Of a stretch of 64,000 bases of DNA, positions 25,828 through 34,635 are shown in pieces (the first letter of the stretch is position 1; every line of letters starts with the position of its first letter). The stretch is from Bradyrhizobium sp. RD5-C2 (GTDB taxonomy: Bacteria; Pseudomonadota; Alphaproteobacteria; Rhizobiales; Xanthobacteraceae). The stretch is from positions 1 through 64,000 of the forward strand of contig NZ_BOVL01000001.1 in NCBI RefSeq assembly GCF_019972155.1, in the 5' to 3' direction. A model generated the notes under the pieces. The model saw only the letters and a list, made by a program, of their open reading frames with translations, did not search any database and was not told where the DNA came from. A program made the position numbers and the translations under genes.

Positions 25828-26346
25828 ATGACTGTTTCCAAAACCGCCGCCGATGCCGTCCGATCGTCGCGTGCCCTGCGCAGGGAACCGGTCGATCCTG
25901 CCGGGGACGACAGCATGCTGCAACTGGGCGAACTGTCCGGATTGCTCGGCTATTCGCTGAAGCGTGCGCAGCTCAAGGTGTTCGAGGACTTCCTGCGCTG
26001 CGTCGCGCCGCTGCAGCTGACGCCGGCGCAGTTCTCGGTGCTGCTGCTGCTGGACAAGAATCCGGGCCGCAACCAGACCGAGATCGCCAACACGCTCGGC
26101 ATCCTCAGGCCGAATTTCGTCGCCATGCTGGACGCGCTGGAGAGCCGCGACCTTTGCGCGCGGATGCGCTCCACCAACGACCGGCGCTCCCACATCCTGG
26201 TCCTGACCGACAAGGGCCGCGCCGTGCTGGCGCGCGCCAAGAAACTGGTCGCCAACAAGCATGAGGCGCGGCTGATCGAGGTGCTCGGCCCGGCCAACCA
26301 CGCCGCGCTGCTGGAGATGCTGGCCAAGCTCGCGCAGGAGTTTTGA
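25828..26346 (+). CDS. MarR-family transcriptional regulator
   Basis: A 172-residue MarR protein with the winged-HTH core at about residues 62-135, including RNQTEIANTLGILRPNFVAML as recognition helix region and the DRRSHILVLTDKG wing. The extra N-terminal 40 residues are not conserved in the basic family. It is divergent from livH and is the only local regulator of the aromatic island, so it may repress the ligase, hydratase and transport genes and respond to an aryl-CoA, as CouR does in Rhodopseudomonas palustris. That assignment is inference. Confidence 0.85.
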   Translation: MTVSKTAADAVRSSRALRREPVDPAGDDSMLQLGELSGLLGYSLKRAQLKVFEDFLRCVAPLQLTPAQFSVLLLLDKNPGRNQTEIANTLGILRPNFVAMLDALESRDLCARMRSTNDRRSHILVLTDKGRAVLARAKKLVANKHEARLIEVLGPANHAALLEMLAKLAQEF

Positions 26347-26351
26347 GCTTT

Positions 26352-26452
26352 CGTCATTCCGGGGCGCGCCGCTTGGCGCGAGCCCGGAATCCATACTCAC
26401 GCTCGTGGTTATGGATTCCGGGCTCGTCGCTTTGCGCCGCCCCGGAATGACG
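26352..26452. repeat. CGTCATTCCGGG palindromic repeat, copy 2
   Basis: Bounded by CGTCATTCCGGGGCG and CGCCCCGGAATGACG, with inner GCCCGGAATCCAT and ATGGATTCCGGGC arms. It lies between the converging marR and glycerate kinase-family genes. Confidence 0.85.
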
Positions 26453-26457
26453 GCAAA

Positions 26458-27741
26458 CTAATCCACCAAAATCACGCGCACATCGTTGACGTTGGTCAGC
26501 GTCGGCCCGGTCAGCAATAAATCGCCAGTCTGCGCGAAGAAGCCGGTGGCATCGTTGTTCTCGAGATAGGCCCTGGGGTCGAGGCCGATCGATTTCATCT
26601 TTGCGAAGGTCGCCTGATCGATCACGGCTCCGGCGGGGTCGGTGGCGCTGCCGGCGCCGCCATCGGCGCCGTCGGTATCGGCGGCGAGCGCTGCGATGTC
26701 GGGCGTGTCCTTGAGCAGGTCGGCCAGCGCCAGCGCGTATTCCTGGTTGGGGCCGCCGCGGCCGTTGCCGCGCACCGTCACCGTGAGCTCGCCGCCGGAA
26801 ACGATGGCGACGCGCTTGCCCTCGCTGCGCGCCTTCAGTGCGAGCCGCGCGTGATCGGCCGCGACGTCGCGGGCCTCGCCCTCGAGATCGGCGCCGAGCG
26901 CGATGGTCTCGTAGCCGGCGTCCTGCGCGACCTTCACCGCGGCGTCGATTGAGGCTTTCGGCTTTGCCAGCAGATCGAATGTCGCGCGCGCAAAGGCGGG
27001 ATCGCCCGGCTTGCAGCTCTCGTTCCTGGGATCGTCGAGTGCGCGGCGGACCGCGTCATCGACCGAGAGATTGTATTTGGCGACCAGCGCGCGGGCATCC
27101 GCGAGCGTGGTCGGATCCGGTACCGTCGGCCCCGAGGCGATCGCGGAGGGATCGTCATGCGGCACGTCGGAAATCGCCAGCGTGACGATCTCGGCGGCGT
27201 GCTGCCCGGCGCGGGCCAGCCGTCCGCCCTTGATCCGCGACAGATGCTTGCGCACGATGTTCATCTCGCCGATCGGCGCGCCGGAGCGCAGCAGCGCGCG
27301 GTTGACCTGCTGCTTCTGGGCAAAGCTCACGCCCTCGACGGGCGCGATCCAGTTCGCCGAGCCGCCGCCGGTCAGCAGCACCAGCAGCAGATCGTCGGGG
27401 GTGGCTTCCGCCGCGAGCCGCAGCGTATCGTCAGCCGCTCGCAGGCCGGCTTCATCGGGCACCGGGTGGCCGGCCTCGACCACCTTGATACGGCGGGTCG
27501 GGACGCCATGGCCGTGCCGGGTGGTGGCGATACCGACCAGCCGCGACGGTTCGAGGCCGAGCGTGTCGAGATAATGCCGTTCCGCCGCCGCCGCCATGGC
27601 GCCGGCGCCCTTGCCGGCGGCGAGGCAGATCACGCGTCCCTTCGGCGCCGGCCGCAGCCGCGATGCCAGCACGACATCGGGATGCGCAGCCGCCACCGCG
27701 GCATCGAAGATCGAACGCAGGAAGGGACGACGGTCGGTCAT
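26458..27741 (-). CDS. Glycerate 2-kinase family protein (DUF4147/MOFRL)
   Basis: A 427-residue protein with an N-terminal DUF4147 domain (about residues 8-240, with LAAGKGAGAMA, GHPVPDEAG and LLTGGGSANWIAPVEG) and a C-terminal MOFRL domain (about 300-420, with SGGELTVTVRGNGRGGPNQEY). Members phosphorylate glycerate at carbon 2 and have also been named hydroxypyruvate reductase TtuD. It is last in the leftward run after five ABC binding proteins, only 21 bp from the nearest, and may be co-transcribed with it, but a metabolic link is not obvious. Confidence 0.87.
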   Translation of the reverse strand: MTDRRPFLRSIFDAAVAAAHPDVVLASRLRPAPKGRVICLAAGKGAGAMAAAAERHYLDTLGLEPSRLVGIATTRHGHGVPTRRIKVVEAGHPVPDEAGLRAADDTLRLAAEATPDDLLLVLLTGGGSANWIAPVEGVSFAQKQQVNRALLRSGAPIGEMNIVRKHLSRIKGGRLARAGQHAAEIVTLAISDVPHDDPSAIASGPTVPDPTTLADARALVAKYNLSVDDAVRRALDDPRNESCKPGDPAFARATFDLLAKPKASIDAAVKVAQDAGYETIALGADLEGEARDVAADHARLALKARSEGKRVAIVSGGELTVTVRGNGRGGPNQEYALALADLLKDTPDIAALAADTDGADGGAGSATDPAGAVIDQATFAKMKSIGLDPRAYLENNDATGFFAQTGDLLLTGPTLTNVNDVRVILVD

Positions 27742-27762
27742 GGCTGTGCTTTCGTTACGCGG

Positions 27763-28995
27763 TCAGTTTCCGCCGACTTCGCCGCTGATGACGTCGCCGA
27801 ACAACTGCCAGCGCTCACCCTTGAACTGCATCAGCTGCAATTGCTCGATCGGCTGGAAGTCGGCAGGCCCGGTCGACAGCGTCACGCCGGGCAGCAGGCC
27901 GCCCTGCGCAAACTGCTTCAGGCTCGCCGCCTGCTTCATCACATTGGCGCGGGTGAGGTCGTCGCCGCAGCGGCGCAGCACCTCGACCATCGTGGTCGCC
28001 ATGTTGTAGCCGGTCATCGCCGAGGCATCGACGCGGTTGGTGTCGGGCATGTATTTGGCGAGCAGCTCGTCGAACGCCTTCATGCCGGCGTCGTCCTTCC
28101 ACTGCGGGTCGCTGGCGTCCTTGGCGTAGGCCGCCGAGATCACGCCCTGCGCATTGTCGAGGCCCGCGGGGCGCATCACCGTCGCGGTGGAGGCCGAGAC
28201 GTTGGAGACGATCGTCACCGGCTTCCAGTTCATCTCGCCGAGCTTCTTGATCGCCTGGGCGCCGAACTTCGGTGTGGTGAAGAAGATGATGACGTCGGGG
28301 TTGGTGGATTTCAGCCGCACCACATGGGAATCGATGGTGGGCTCGGCAACCTCGTAGCTCTCCTTGGCGGCAATCCGCGCCGGATCGCTGGCGAAGCCGT
28401 CTTCCAGGCCCTTGAGATAATCTTTGCCCATGTCGTCGTTCTGATAGAGCACCGCGACCTTGGCCGCGGGCTTCTCCTTGAGCAGATATTTCGCATAGAT
28501 CCGCGACTCGCTCTGGTAGCTCGGCAGCCAGCCCATGGTCCACGGGAACGCCTTCGGATCGTTCCACTTGGTGGCGCCGGTGGCGACGAACAGCTGCGGC
28601 ACCTTCTTGGCGTTGAGATATTTCTGGATCGCGGTGTTGGAGGCGGTGCCGAGCGTGCCGAACAGGAACAGCACCTCGTCGCTCTCGACCAGCTTGCGCG
28701 CCTGCTCGACCGCCTTCGGCGGCGAATAGGCGTCGTCATAGGAGATGAAATTAATCTTGCGGCCGTTGATGCCGCCATCGTCGTTGACCTTCTTGAAGAC
28801 CGCCGCCATCGCTTTGCCGACCACGCCATAGGCCGACGCCGGGCCGCTATAGGGCACGATGTTGCCGATCTTGATCTCGGCATCGGTCGCCCCGGTGTCG
28901 TATTTCTTCTGCGCCCATGCGGCATTGCCGGTCATGGCAGCGACGGCGAGGCCGAGCAGGGCGGTTGCGACACGGTGACGGATCGGCTTCGGCAT
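27763..28995 (-). CDS. ABC transporter binding protein, array member 5
   Basis: A 410-residue Peripla_BP_6 protein with signal peptide (about residues 1-29, ending NAAWAQ). The array-wide pattern follows: KKYDTGATDAEIKIGN, the YDDAYSPPKAVEQARKLVE helix, the ligand-loop segment LFVATGATKWNDP and the hinge segment LYQNDDMGKDYLKGLEDGF. It is the most distal and among the more diverged of five tandem paralogues, for example LFGTLGTASNTAIQKYLN where others have FNSLGTPSNSAIQKYMN. No terminator separates it from the glycerate kinase-family gene. Confidence 0.9.
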   Translation of the reverse strand: MPKPIRHRVATALLGLAVAAMTGNAAWAQKKYDTGATDAEIKIGNIVPYSGPASAYGVVGKAMAAVFKKVNDDGGINGRKINFISYDDAYSPPKAVEQARKLVESDEVLFLFGTLGTASNTAIQKYLNAKKVPQLFVATGATKWNDPKAFPWTMGWLPSYQSESRIYAKYLLKEKPAAKVAVLYQNDDMGKDYLKGLEDGFASDPARIAAKESYEVAEPTIDSHVVRLKSTNPDVIIFFTTPKFGAQAIKKLGEMNWKPVTIVSNVSASTATVMRPAGLDNAQGVISAAYAKDASDPQWKDDAGMKAFDELLAKYMPDTNRVDASAMTGYNMATTMVEVLRRCGDDLTRANVMKQAASLKQFAQGGLLPGVTLSTGPADFQPIEQLQLMQFKGERWQLFGDVISGEVGGN

Positions 28996-29127
28996 TTCCC
29001 GAAAACTCCTTGTTGTTGCCGGCGCGCTGGGCTGCCGGGTTCTCTGCGGTTGTTGCCGGTTTTCCTAGCGCATCGCCGGGTAAAGTGTAAGCAGGCATTG
29101 ACCCGGGCCGGTCGCCCCATGGTGAAT

Positions 29128-29158
29128 GAAAAACCCCCTGCGACGGTATCGCAGGGGG
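29128..29158 (-). terminator. Intrinsic terminator after array member 4
   Basis: CCCCCTGCGA and TCGCAGGGGG pair perfectly around a five-base loop; on the transcribed strand a T5 run follows. It lies 29 bp beyond the stop of the binding-protein gene at 29187. Confidence 0.9.
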
Positions 29159-29186
29159 CCATTGTCGGTCGATTGTCGGCAGGAAA

Positions 29187-30413
29187 TCAGCCGCCGACGT
29201 CGGCGCTGATGACGTCGCCGAACAGTTCCCATTTATCGCCCTTGAACTTCATCAGCTGCAACTGGCTGATCGGGGCGAAATCGTTCGCGGCGGTATTGAT
29301 CTTGATGCCGGGCAGCAGCACTTCGGTGCGGAAGTCCTGCAGGCTCGCCGCCTGCTTCATGATGTTCTCGCGGGTGAGGTTGTCGCCGCACTGCTTCAGC
29401 ACCTGAACCAGGGTCTGGGCCACGCCGAAGCCGACCACGGTGCCGCCGTCGAGCTTGTCGCCCTCGGGGAAGTCCTTGGCCATGAAAGCGTAGAATTCCT
29501 TCATGCCGGGATCATTGTCCCATTGCTTGTCGGAGGCGTCCTTCAGGTAGGCGGCGGAGATGATGTCCTGCGCATTCTCGAAGCCGGCCGGTTTGATCAC
29601 GCTGCCGACCGAGGCCGATACGTTGTTGAGGAAGTGGGTCGGCTTCCAGCCGATCTCGGCGACCTTCTTGATCGCCTGCGCAGCGAATTTCGGCGTCGCG
29701 ATATCGATGAAGACGTCGGCGTTGCTTGCCTTCAGCTTGACGATGTTGCTGTCGATGGTCGGCTGGGAGGTCTCGAAGCTCTCTTCGGCGACGATCATGC
29801 TGGCGGCCTTCTGGCCGAGGCCATCCTTCAGACCCTTCAGATAGTCCTTGCCGTAATCGTCGTTCTGGTAGAGCACGGCGATCTTGGCGTTCGGCATGTT
29901 CTTCAGGATGTACTTGGCGTAGATCTGGGTCTCGCTCTGGTAGTTGGGCTGCCAGCCCATGGTCCAGGGAAAGTCCTTCGGATCGTTCCACTTGGTGGCG
30001 CCGGTGGCGACGAACAGCTGCGGCACCTTCTTGGAGTTCATGTATTTCTGGATCGCCGAGTTCGACGGTGTGCCGAGCGAGTTGAAGATCAGCAGCACCT
30101 CGTCGCTCTCGACCAGCTTGCGCGCCTGCTCCACGGCTTTCGGCGGCGAGTAGGCGTCATCGTAGGAGATGAAGTTGATCTTGCGGCCGTTGATGCCGCC
30201 GGCGTCGTTGATCTTCTTGAAATAGGCGGCCTCGGTGCGGCCGATGATGCCGTAGGCGGAGGCGGGTCCGCTGTAGGGCATGATGTTGCCGATCTTGATC
30301 TCGGTGTCGCCGGCGCCGGTGTCGTATTTCTTCTGGGCAAGCGCAGCGCTGCTGGACGTCGCGACGAGCGCGAGGGCGGCCCCGAGGACCGCAAGTCTTG
30401 TGGTGGCGGACAT
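29187..30413 (-). CDS. ABC transporter binding protein, array member 4
   Basis: A 408-residue Peripla_BP_6 protein. The signal peptide (about residues 1-26, ending SAALAQ) is followed by KKYDTGAGDTEIKIGN, IMPYSGPASAYGIIGRTEAAYF and the ligand-loop segment LFVATGATKWNDPKDFPWTM. The C-terminal third differs from its neighbours (DFPEGDKLDGGTVVGFGVAQTLV). It has its own strong terminator downstream and 161 bp upstream to the next array member. Probable ligand: an organic acid, inferred from the adjacent acid-catabolic genes. Confidence 0.9.
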   Translation of the reverse strand: MSATTRLAVLGAALALVATSSSAALAQKKYDTGAGDTEIKIGNIMPYSGPASAYGIIGRTEAAYFKKINDAGGINGRKINFISYDDAYSPPKAVEQARKLVESDEVLLIFNSLGTPSNSAIQKYMNSKKVPQLFVATGATKWNDPKDFPWTMGWQPNYQSETQIYAKYILKNMPNAKIAVLYQNDDYGKDYLKGLKDGLGQKAASMIVAEESFETSQPTIDSNIVKLKASNADVFIDIATPKFAAQAIKKVAEIGWKPTHFLNNVSASVGSVIKPAGFENAQDIISAAYLKDASDKQWDNDPGMKEFYAFMAKDFPEGDKLDGGTVVGFGVAQTLVQVLKQCGDNLTRENIMKQAASLQDFRTEVLLPGIKINTAANDFAPISQLQLMKFKGDKWELFGDVISADVGG

Positions 30414-30519
30414 CTATGTCTCTCTCCCTGTTGTCAGACGAATGTGTCGCGGCCCCCTTGTTTCGAGGGCTCTGTTATTTGACTGCAATGATTAGCATTT
30501 CGGGCGGTCCGTCTCAATG

Positions 30520-30549
30520 AAAAGCCCCTGCGACAATGCCGCAGGGGCT
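30520..30549 (-). terminator. Intrinsic terminator after array member 3
   Basis: AGCCCCTGCG and CGCAGGGGCT pair perfectly around a seven-base loop, with a short T-rich tract (TTTTCATTG) on the transcribed strand. It lies 26 bp beyond the stop of the gene at 30575. Confidence 0.85.
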
Positions 30550-30574
30550 CTCGTCTTTAGTCGACAATTCCGGG

Positions 30575-31804
30575 TTAACCGCCGACGTCGCCGCTCAAAA
30601 TCTCGCCAAAGCGCTCCCAGGTCTGGCCCTTGAAGCGGATCAATTGCAGTTGCGAGAGCGGCGCGAAATCGGTCGCCGAGGTGTTGACCTTGACCCCCGG
30701 CAACAGGCCGCCGGGTTCGTAATCGCGAATGCTGGCCGCCTGCTTCATGATGTTCTCGCGGGTCAGGTCGTCGCCGCACGCCTTGAGCACGTGCACCAGG
30801 CCCTGCGAGACGATGTAGGCATACATCACGGAGGCATCGGCGCGGTTCGCTTCCGGATAGTATTTATCGAGGAATTCGTTCCAGGCGATCATTGCCTTGT
30901 CGGTCTTCCACTGCGGGTCGGTCGGGTCCTTGAAATATTGCGACGAGATGATGTCCTGGGCGTTCTCGAAGCCCGCGGGCTTGATCACGCTGCCGATCGA
31001 TCCGGAGACGTTGTTGAGGAAATGCAGCGGATGCCAGTTGAGCTCGGCGTTCTTCTTGATCGCTTGCGCCGCGAATTTCGGCGTCGTGATGTTGAAGAAC
31101 ACGTCGGCGCCGGACGCCTTGAGCCTGACGATGTGGGAGTCGATGGTCGGCTCCGTGACCTCGTAGCTATCCTCGGCGACGATCATCGACGCCGCCTTGC
31201 TGCCGAGCCCGTCCTTGAAGCCCTTCAGATAGTCCTTGCCGTAATCGTCGTTCTGGTAGAGCACCGCGATCTTGGCGTCCGGCTTGTTCTTCAGGATGTA
31301 CTTTGCGTAGATGATGGACTCGCTCTGGTAGTTGGGCTGCCAGCCCATCGTCCAGGGAAATTCCCTCGGGTCGTTCCACTTGGTGGCGCCGGTGGCGACG
31401 AACAGCTGCGGTACCTTCTTCTGGTTCATGTATTTCTGGATCGCCGAGTTCGGCGGCGTGCCGAGCGAATTGAAGATCAGCAGCACCTCGTCGCTCTCGA
31501 CGAGCTTGCGCGCCTGCTCGACGGTCTTCGGTGGTGTGTAGGCGTCGTCATAGCTGATGTAGGTGATCTTGCGGCCGTTGATGCCACCCTCGGCATTGAT
31601 CTTGCGGAAATAGGCCTCCTCGGTCTTGCCGATCACGCCATAGGCGGAAGCCGCTCCGCTGTAGGGCATGATGTTGCCGATCTTGATTTCGCTGTCGGAG
31701 GCGCCGATGTCGTATTTCTTCTGCGCGACGGAGGGACTCGTGGTCGCTGCGAGCAATGCGAGGGCAGCCGAAAAGGCCCCCAACCGCAAACGGATAGCAG
31801 GCAT
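30575..31804 (-). CDS. ABC transporter binding protein, array member 3
   Basis: A 409-residue Peripla_BP_6 protein with signal peptide (about residues 1-27, ending SPSVAQ) and the array pattern KKYDIGASDSEIKIGN, LFVATGATKWNDPREFPWTM and YQNDDYGKDYLKGFKDG. It differs from neighbours around residues 300-330, with AWNEFLDKYYPEANRADASVMYAYIVSQGLVH. The central domain is close to member 4, suggesting one of the younger duplications. It has a private terminator. Confidence 0.9.
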   Translation of the reverse strand: MPAIRLRLGAFSAALALLAATTSPSVAQKKYDIGASDSEIKIGNIMPYSGAASAYGVIGKTEEAYFRKINAEGGINGRKITYISYDDAYTPPKTVEQARKLVESDEVLLIFNSLGTPPNSAIQKYMNQKKVPQLFVATGATKWNDPREFPWTMGWQPNYQSESIIYAKYILKNKPDAKIAVLYQNDDYGKDYLKGFKDGLGSKAASMIVAEDSYEVTEPTIDSHIVRLKASGADVFFNITTPKFAAQAIKKNAELNWHPLHFLNNVSGSIGSVIKPAGFENAQDIISSQYFKDPTDPQWKTDKAMIAWNEFLDKYYPEANRADASVMYAYIVSQGLVHVLKACGDDLTRENIMKQAASIRDYEPGGLLPGVKVNTSATDFAPLSQLQLIRFKGQTWERFGEILSGDVGG

Positions 31805-31907
31805 TTTGATCTCCCTTGGATCACGGTGAATGTGTCACGATTTTTGGAGTGGGAGCACTTTGCGGCTCCTGTCGGCATTGAATACCTTTCGTCAGGTGCC
31901 AGCAACA

Positions 31908-31938
31908 GAAAGCCCCCCGCGGCGCTGCCGCGGAGGGC
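31908..31938 (-). terminator. Intrinsic terminator after array member 2
   Basis: GCCCCCCGCGGC pairs with GCCGCGGAGGGC (eleven of twelve pairs) around a three-base loop; the transcribed strand continues TTTCTGTTG. It lies 94 bp beyond the stop at 32032, further than the other terminators in the array. Confidence 0.75.
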
Positions 31939-32031
31939 GTCATTTAGTCGAACGCGTTGCAAGGAAAGCCGACGCCGCACAAGCGCGTCGCAACACACGC
32001 GAAGCGTTTGCGATGGAGGTCGTGCGTCGTC

Positions 32032-33258
32032 CTAGTTGCTGAGCCCGCTCGAGATGATGTCGCCGAACAGCTCCCACTTCTCGCCCTTGAAGCGCATCAG
32101 CTGCAACTGCTTGATCGGCGCGAAGTCGGTCGCCGACGTGTTGATGCTGATGCCCGGCAGCAGCGTGCCGGGGACATAATCCTTCAGGCTCGCGGCCTGC
32201 TTCATGATGTTGGCGCGGGTGAGGTCGTCACCGCACATCTCCAGCACCTGCGCCATGGTCTGTGCGGCGGCGTAGCCGTAGGAGGTGGCGCCGTCGAGCT
32301 TGTTGGCGTCGGGATAATTCTTCTTGAGGAAGACAAGGAATTTCTCCATGCCGGGATCCTGGTCCCATTGCGGATCGGCGCCGTCCTTGAGATAGGACGC
32401 CGACAGGATGCCCTGCGCGTTCTCGAAGCCGGCCGGCTGCATGACGCCGCCGACCGAGGCCGAGACATTGGCGACGAATTGCAAGGGCGTCCACGCGATT
32501 TCGGCGGCCTTCTTGATCGCCTGCGCCGCGAATTTCGGTGACGTGACGCTGATGAAGGTGTCGGCGCCGGCGGCCTTCAGCTTGACAATGTGATTGTCGA
32601 TCGCAGGCTCCGACGTCTCGTAAGCCTCTTCGGCGACGATCATCGAGGCCTTGTCGCCGAAGGCATCCTTCAGGCCCTTGAGGTAGTCCTTGCCGAAATC
32701 GTCGTTCTGGTAGAGCAGCGCAACCTTGGCATCGGGCTTGTGCTTCATGATGTATTTTGCGTAGACCCGCGCTTCGTCCTGGTAGGACGGCTGCCAGCCC
32801 ATGGTCCAGGGATAGTTCTTGGGGTCGTTCCACTTGGAGCCGCCGGAACCGACGAACAGTTGCGGCACCTGCTTCTCGTTCATGTACTTCCGGATCGAAG
32901 CGTTGGTTGCTGTACCAACCGAGCCGAACAGCAGCAGGACCTCATCGTCCTCAACCAGCTTGCGGGTTTGCTCCACCGTCTTGGCCGGCGAGTAGCCGTC
33001 GTCGTAGGAGATGAACGTGATCTTGCGGCCGTGGATGCCGCCGGACTCGTTGATCATCTTGAAGTAGGCCGCCTCGGTCCTGCCGATCACGCCATAGGCC
33101 GAGGCCGGGCCGCTGTAGGGCGCGGTGTTGCCGATCTTGATCTCGGTGTCGCTGGCCCCGGTGTCGTATTTCTCCTGCGCCTGCGCGACATTGCAGCTCG
33201 TCAGGATCAGAGCCGATGCGGCCAAGAGCGCCGTCAGGGACGGACGTGCGGCAGTCAT
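32032..33258 (-). CDS. ABC transporter binding protein, array member 2 (possible lipoprotein)
   Basis: A 408-residue Peripla_BP_6 protein. The start at 33258 gives a compact signal sequence MTAARPSLTALLAASALILT followed by Ser-Cys; L-T-S-C at residues 19-22 fits a lipobox, so unlike its paralogues it may be lipid-anchored, although an alternative signal-peptidase-I site (AQAQ) follows. It is also the most diverged at the ligand loop: LFVGSGGSKWNDP replaces LFVATGATKWNDP, and VGTATNASIRKYMNEKQ replaces LGTPSNSAIQKYMNSKK. It may bind a different ligand from the others. Confidence 0.88.
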   Translation of the reverse strand: MTAARPSLTALLAASALILTSCNVAQAQEKYDTGASDTEIKIGNTAPYSGPASAYGVIGRTEAAYFKMINESGGIHGRKITFISYDDGYSPAKTVEQTRKLVEDDEVLLLFGSVGTATNASIRKYMNEKQVPQLFVGSGGSKWNDPKNYPWTMGWQPSYQDEARVYAKYIMKHKPDAKVALLYQNDDFGKDYLKGLKDAFGDKASMIVAEEAYETSEPAIDNHIVKLKAAGADTFISVTSPKFAAQAIKKAAEIAWTPLQFVANVSASVGGVMQPAGFENAQGILSASYLKDGADPQWDQDPGMEKFLVFLKKNYPDANKLDGATSYGYAAAQTMAQVLEMCGDDLTRANIMKQAASLKDYVPGTLLPGISINTSATDFAPIKQLQLMRFKGEKWELFGDIISSGLSN

Positions 33259-33317
33259 GGTTTCCCCACCTCGGGTTCTTAGTTTGCAGTATTCAATACC
33301 ATCGGCGCGGGGCGTCA

Positions 33318-33350
33318 ACAAAAAGCCCCCGCGACGGAGATCGCGGAGGC
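33318..33350 (-). terminator. Intrinsic terminator after array member 1
   Basis: GCCCCCGCGA pairs with TCGCGGAGGC (nine of ten pairs) around a six-base loop, followed on the transcribed strand by TTTTTGTT. It lies 27 bp beyond the stop at 33377. Confidence 0.85.
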
Positions 33351-33376
33351 TGTTGTTTTATTCCCGCAGTGCAACG

Positions 33377-34606
33377 TCACTCGGTGGGGACGTCGCCGGA
33401 AATGATGTCACCGAACAGTTCCCACTTCTGACCCTTGAAGCGCTGCATCTGCAACTGGGCGATCGGGGCGAAGTCGGTGGCCGAGGTGTTGATCTTGACG
33501 CCGGGCAGCAGGGTGTCGGGCGTAAAGTCCTTCAGGCTCGCCGCCTGCTTCATGACGTTGGCGCGGGTGAGGTCGTCGCCGCACATTTCCAGCACCTTGG
33601 CGAGCGTCTGCGCGGCGCCGTAGCCGTAGACATAGCCGCCGTCGGTCTTGTCGGCGCCGGGCATGTACTTGTCGAGAAACTCCGACCACTTCTTCATGCC
33701 GGGGTCGTTGTTCCACTGCGAGTCGGCGCCGTCCTTGGCATAGGCCGCCGACAGCACGCCCTGGGCGTTGTCGAAGCCGGCCGGCTGCATCACGCTGCCG
33801 ACCGAGGCCGACACGTTGGTGATAATCTGCAGCGGCTTCCAGCCGAGCTCGGCGGTCTTCTTGATGGTCTGCGCGCCGAACTTCGGCGTGGTGTAGATCA
33901 GCAGCACGTCGGGATTGGCGGCCTTGATCTTGACGATGTGGCCGTCGATCGACGGCTCGGACACCTCATAGCTCTCCTCCATGATGATGCTGGAGGCGCC
34001 CTTGGCGCCAAAGCCGTCCTTGGTGCCCTTGAGGTAGTCTTTGCCGAAATCGTCGTTCTGATAGAGGATCGCGACCTTGGCGTCGGGCTTCTCCTTCATC
34101 AGCCACTTGGCGTAGATCTGCGCTTCGCTCTGGTAGCTCGGCTGCCAGCCCATGGTCCACGGGAAGTTCTTCGGGTCGTTCCACTTGGTGGCGCCGGTGG
34201 CGACGAACAGCTGCGGGATCTTCTTGGAATTCAGGTATTTCTGGATCGCGGTGTTGGACGGCGTGCCGAGCGGGTTGAAGACCAGCAGCACTTCGTCGCT
34301 CTCGACCAGCTTGCGCACCTGCTCGACCGCTTTCGGCGGCGAATAGGCGTCGTCATAGCTGACGAAATTGACCTTGCGGCCGTTGATGCCGCCGCGGTCG
34401 TTGATCATCTTGAAGTAGGCTTCTTCGGTCTTGCCGATCACGCCGTAGGCGGAGGCTGGTCCCGAATAGGGGATGATGTTGCCGACCTTGATCTCGGTAT
34501 CGCTTGCGCCGGTGTCGTATTTCTTCTGGGCGAATGCGGCAGTGGACGTCGCGGCAACAGCGACGATCGCCGCGGAAATCGCGGCGATCCGAACGGTAGA
34601 AAGCAT
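33377..34606 (-). CDS. ABC transporter binding protein, array member 1
   Basis: A 409-residue Peripla_BP_6 protein; signal peptide about residues 1-26 (ending TAAFAQ), then KKYDTGASDTEIKVGN, FVATGATKWNDPKNFPWTM and YQNDDFGKDYLKGTKDGF. The ATG at 34606 follows AGGAGA; the long frame further upstream is the shadow of livM. It lies 29 bp after livM with no terminator between, so it is the member directly tied to the transporter operon. The other four lie downstream behind terminators. Confidence 0.92.
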   Translation of the reverse strand: MLSTVRIAAISAAIVAVAATSTAAFAQKKYDTGASDTEIKVGNIIPYSGPASAYGVIGKTEEAYFKMINDRGGINGRKVNFVSYDDAYSPPKAVEQVRKLVESDEVLLVFNPLGTPSNTAIQKYLNSKKIPQLFVATGATKWNDPKNFPWTMGWQPSYQSEAQIYAKWLMKEKPDAKVAILYQNDDFGKDYLKGTKDGFGAKGASSIIMEESYEVSEPSIDGHIVKIKAANPDVLLIYTTPKFGAQTIKKTAELGWKPLQIITNVSASVGSVMQPAGFDNAQGVLSAAYAKDGADSQWNNDPGMKKWSEFLDKYMPGADKTDGGYVYGYGAAQTLAKVLEMCGDDLTRANVMKQAASLKDFTPDTLLPGVKINTSATDFAPIAQLQMQRFKGQKWELFGDIISGDVPTE

Positions 34607-34635
34607 AATGTCTCCTGGTTTGGTTCTAAAGATTC

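Noticed and set aside
30536..32035. 499-codon rightward open frame across the binding-protein array
   Set aside because: It is antisense to array member 3 and reads through a terminator and intergenic DNA; similar shadows cover the other members.
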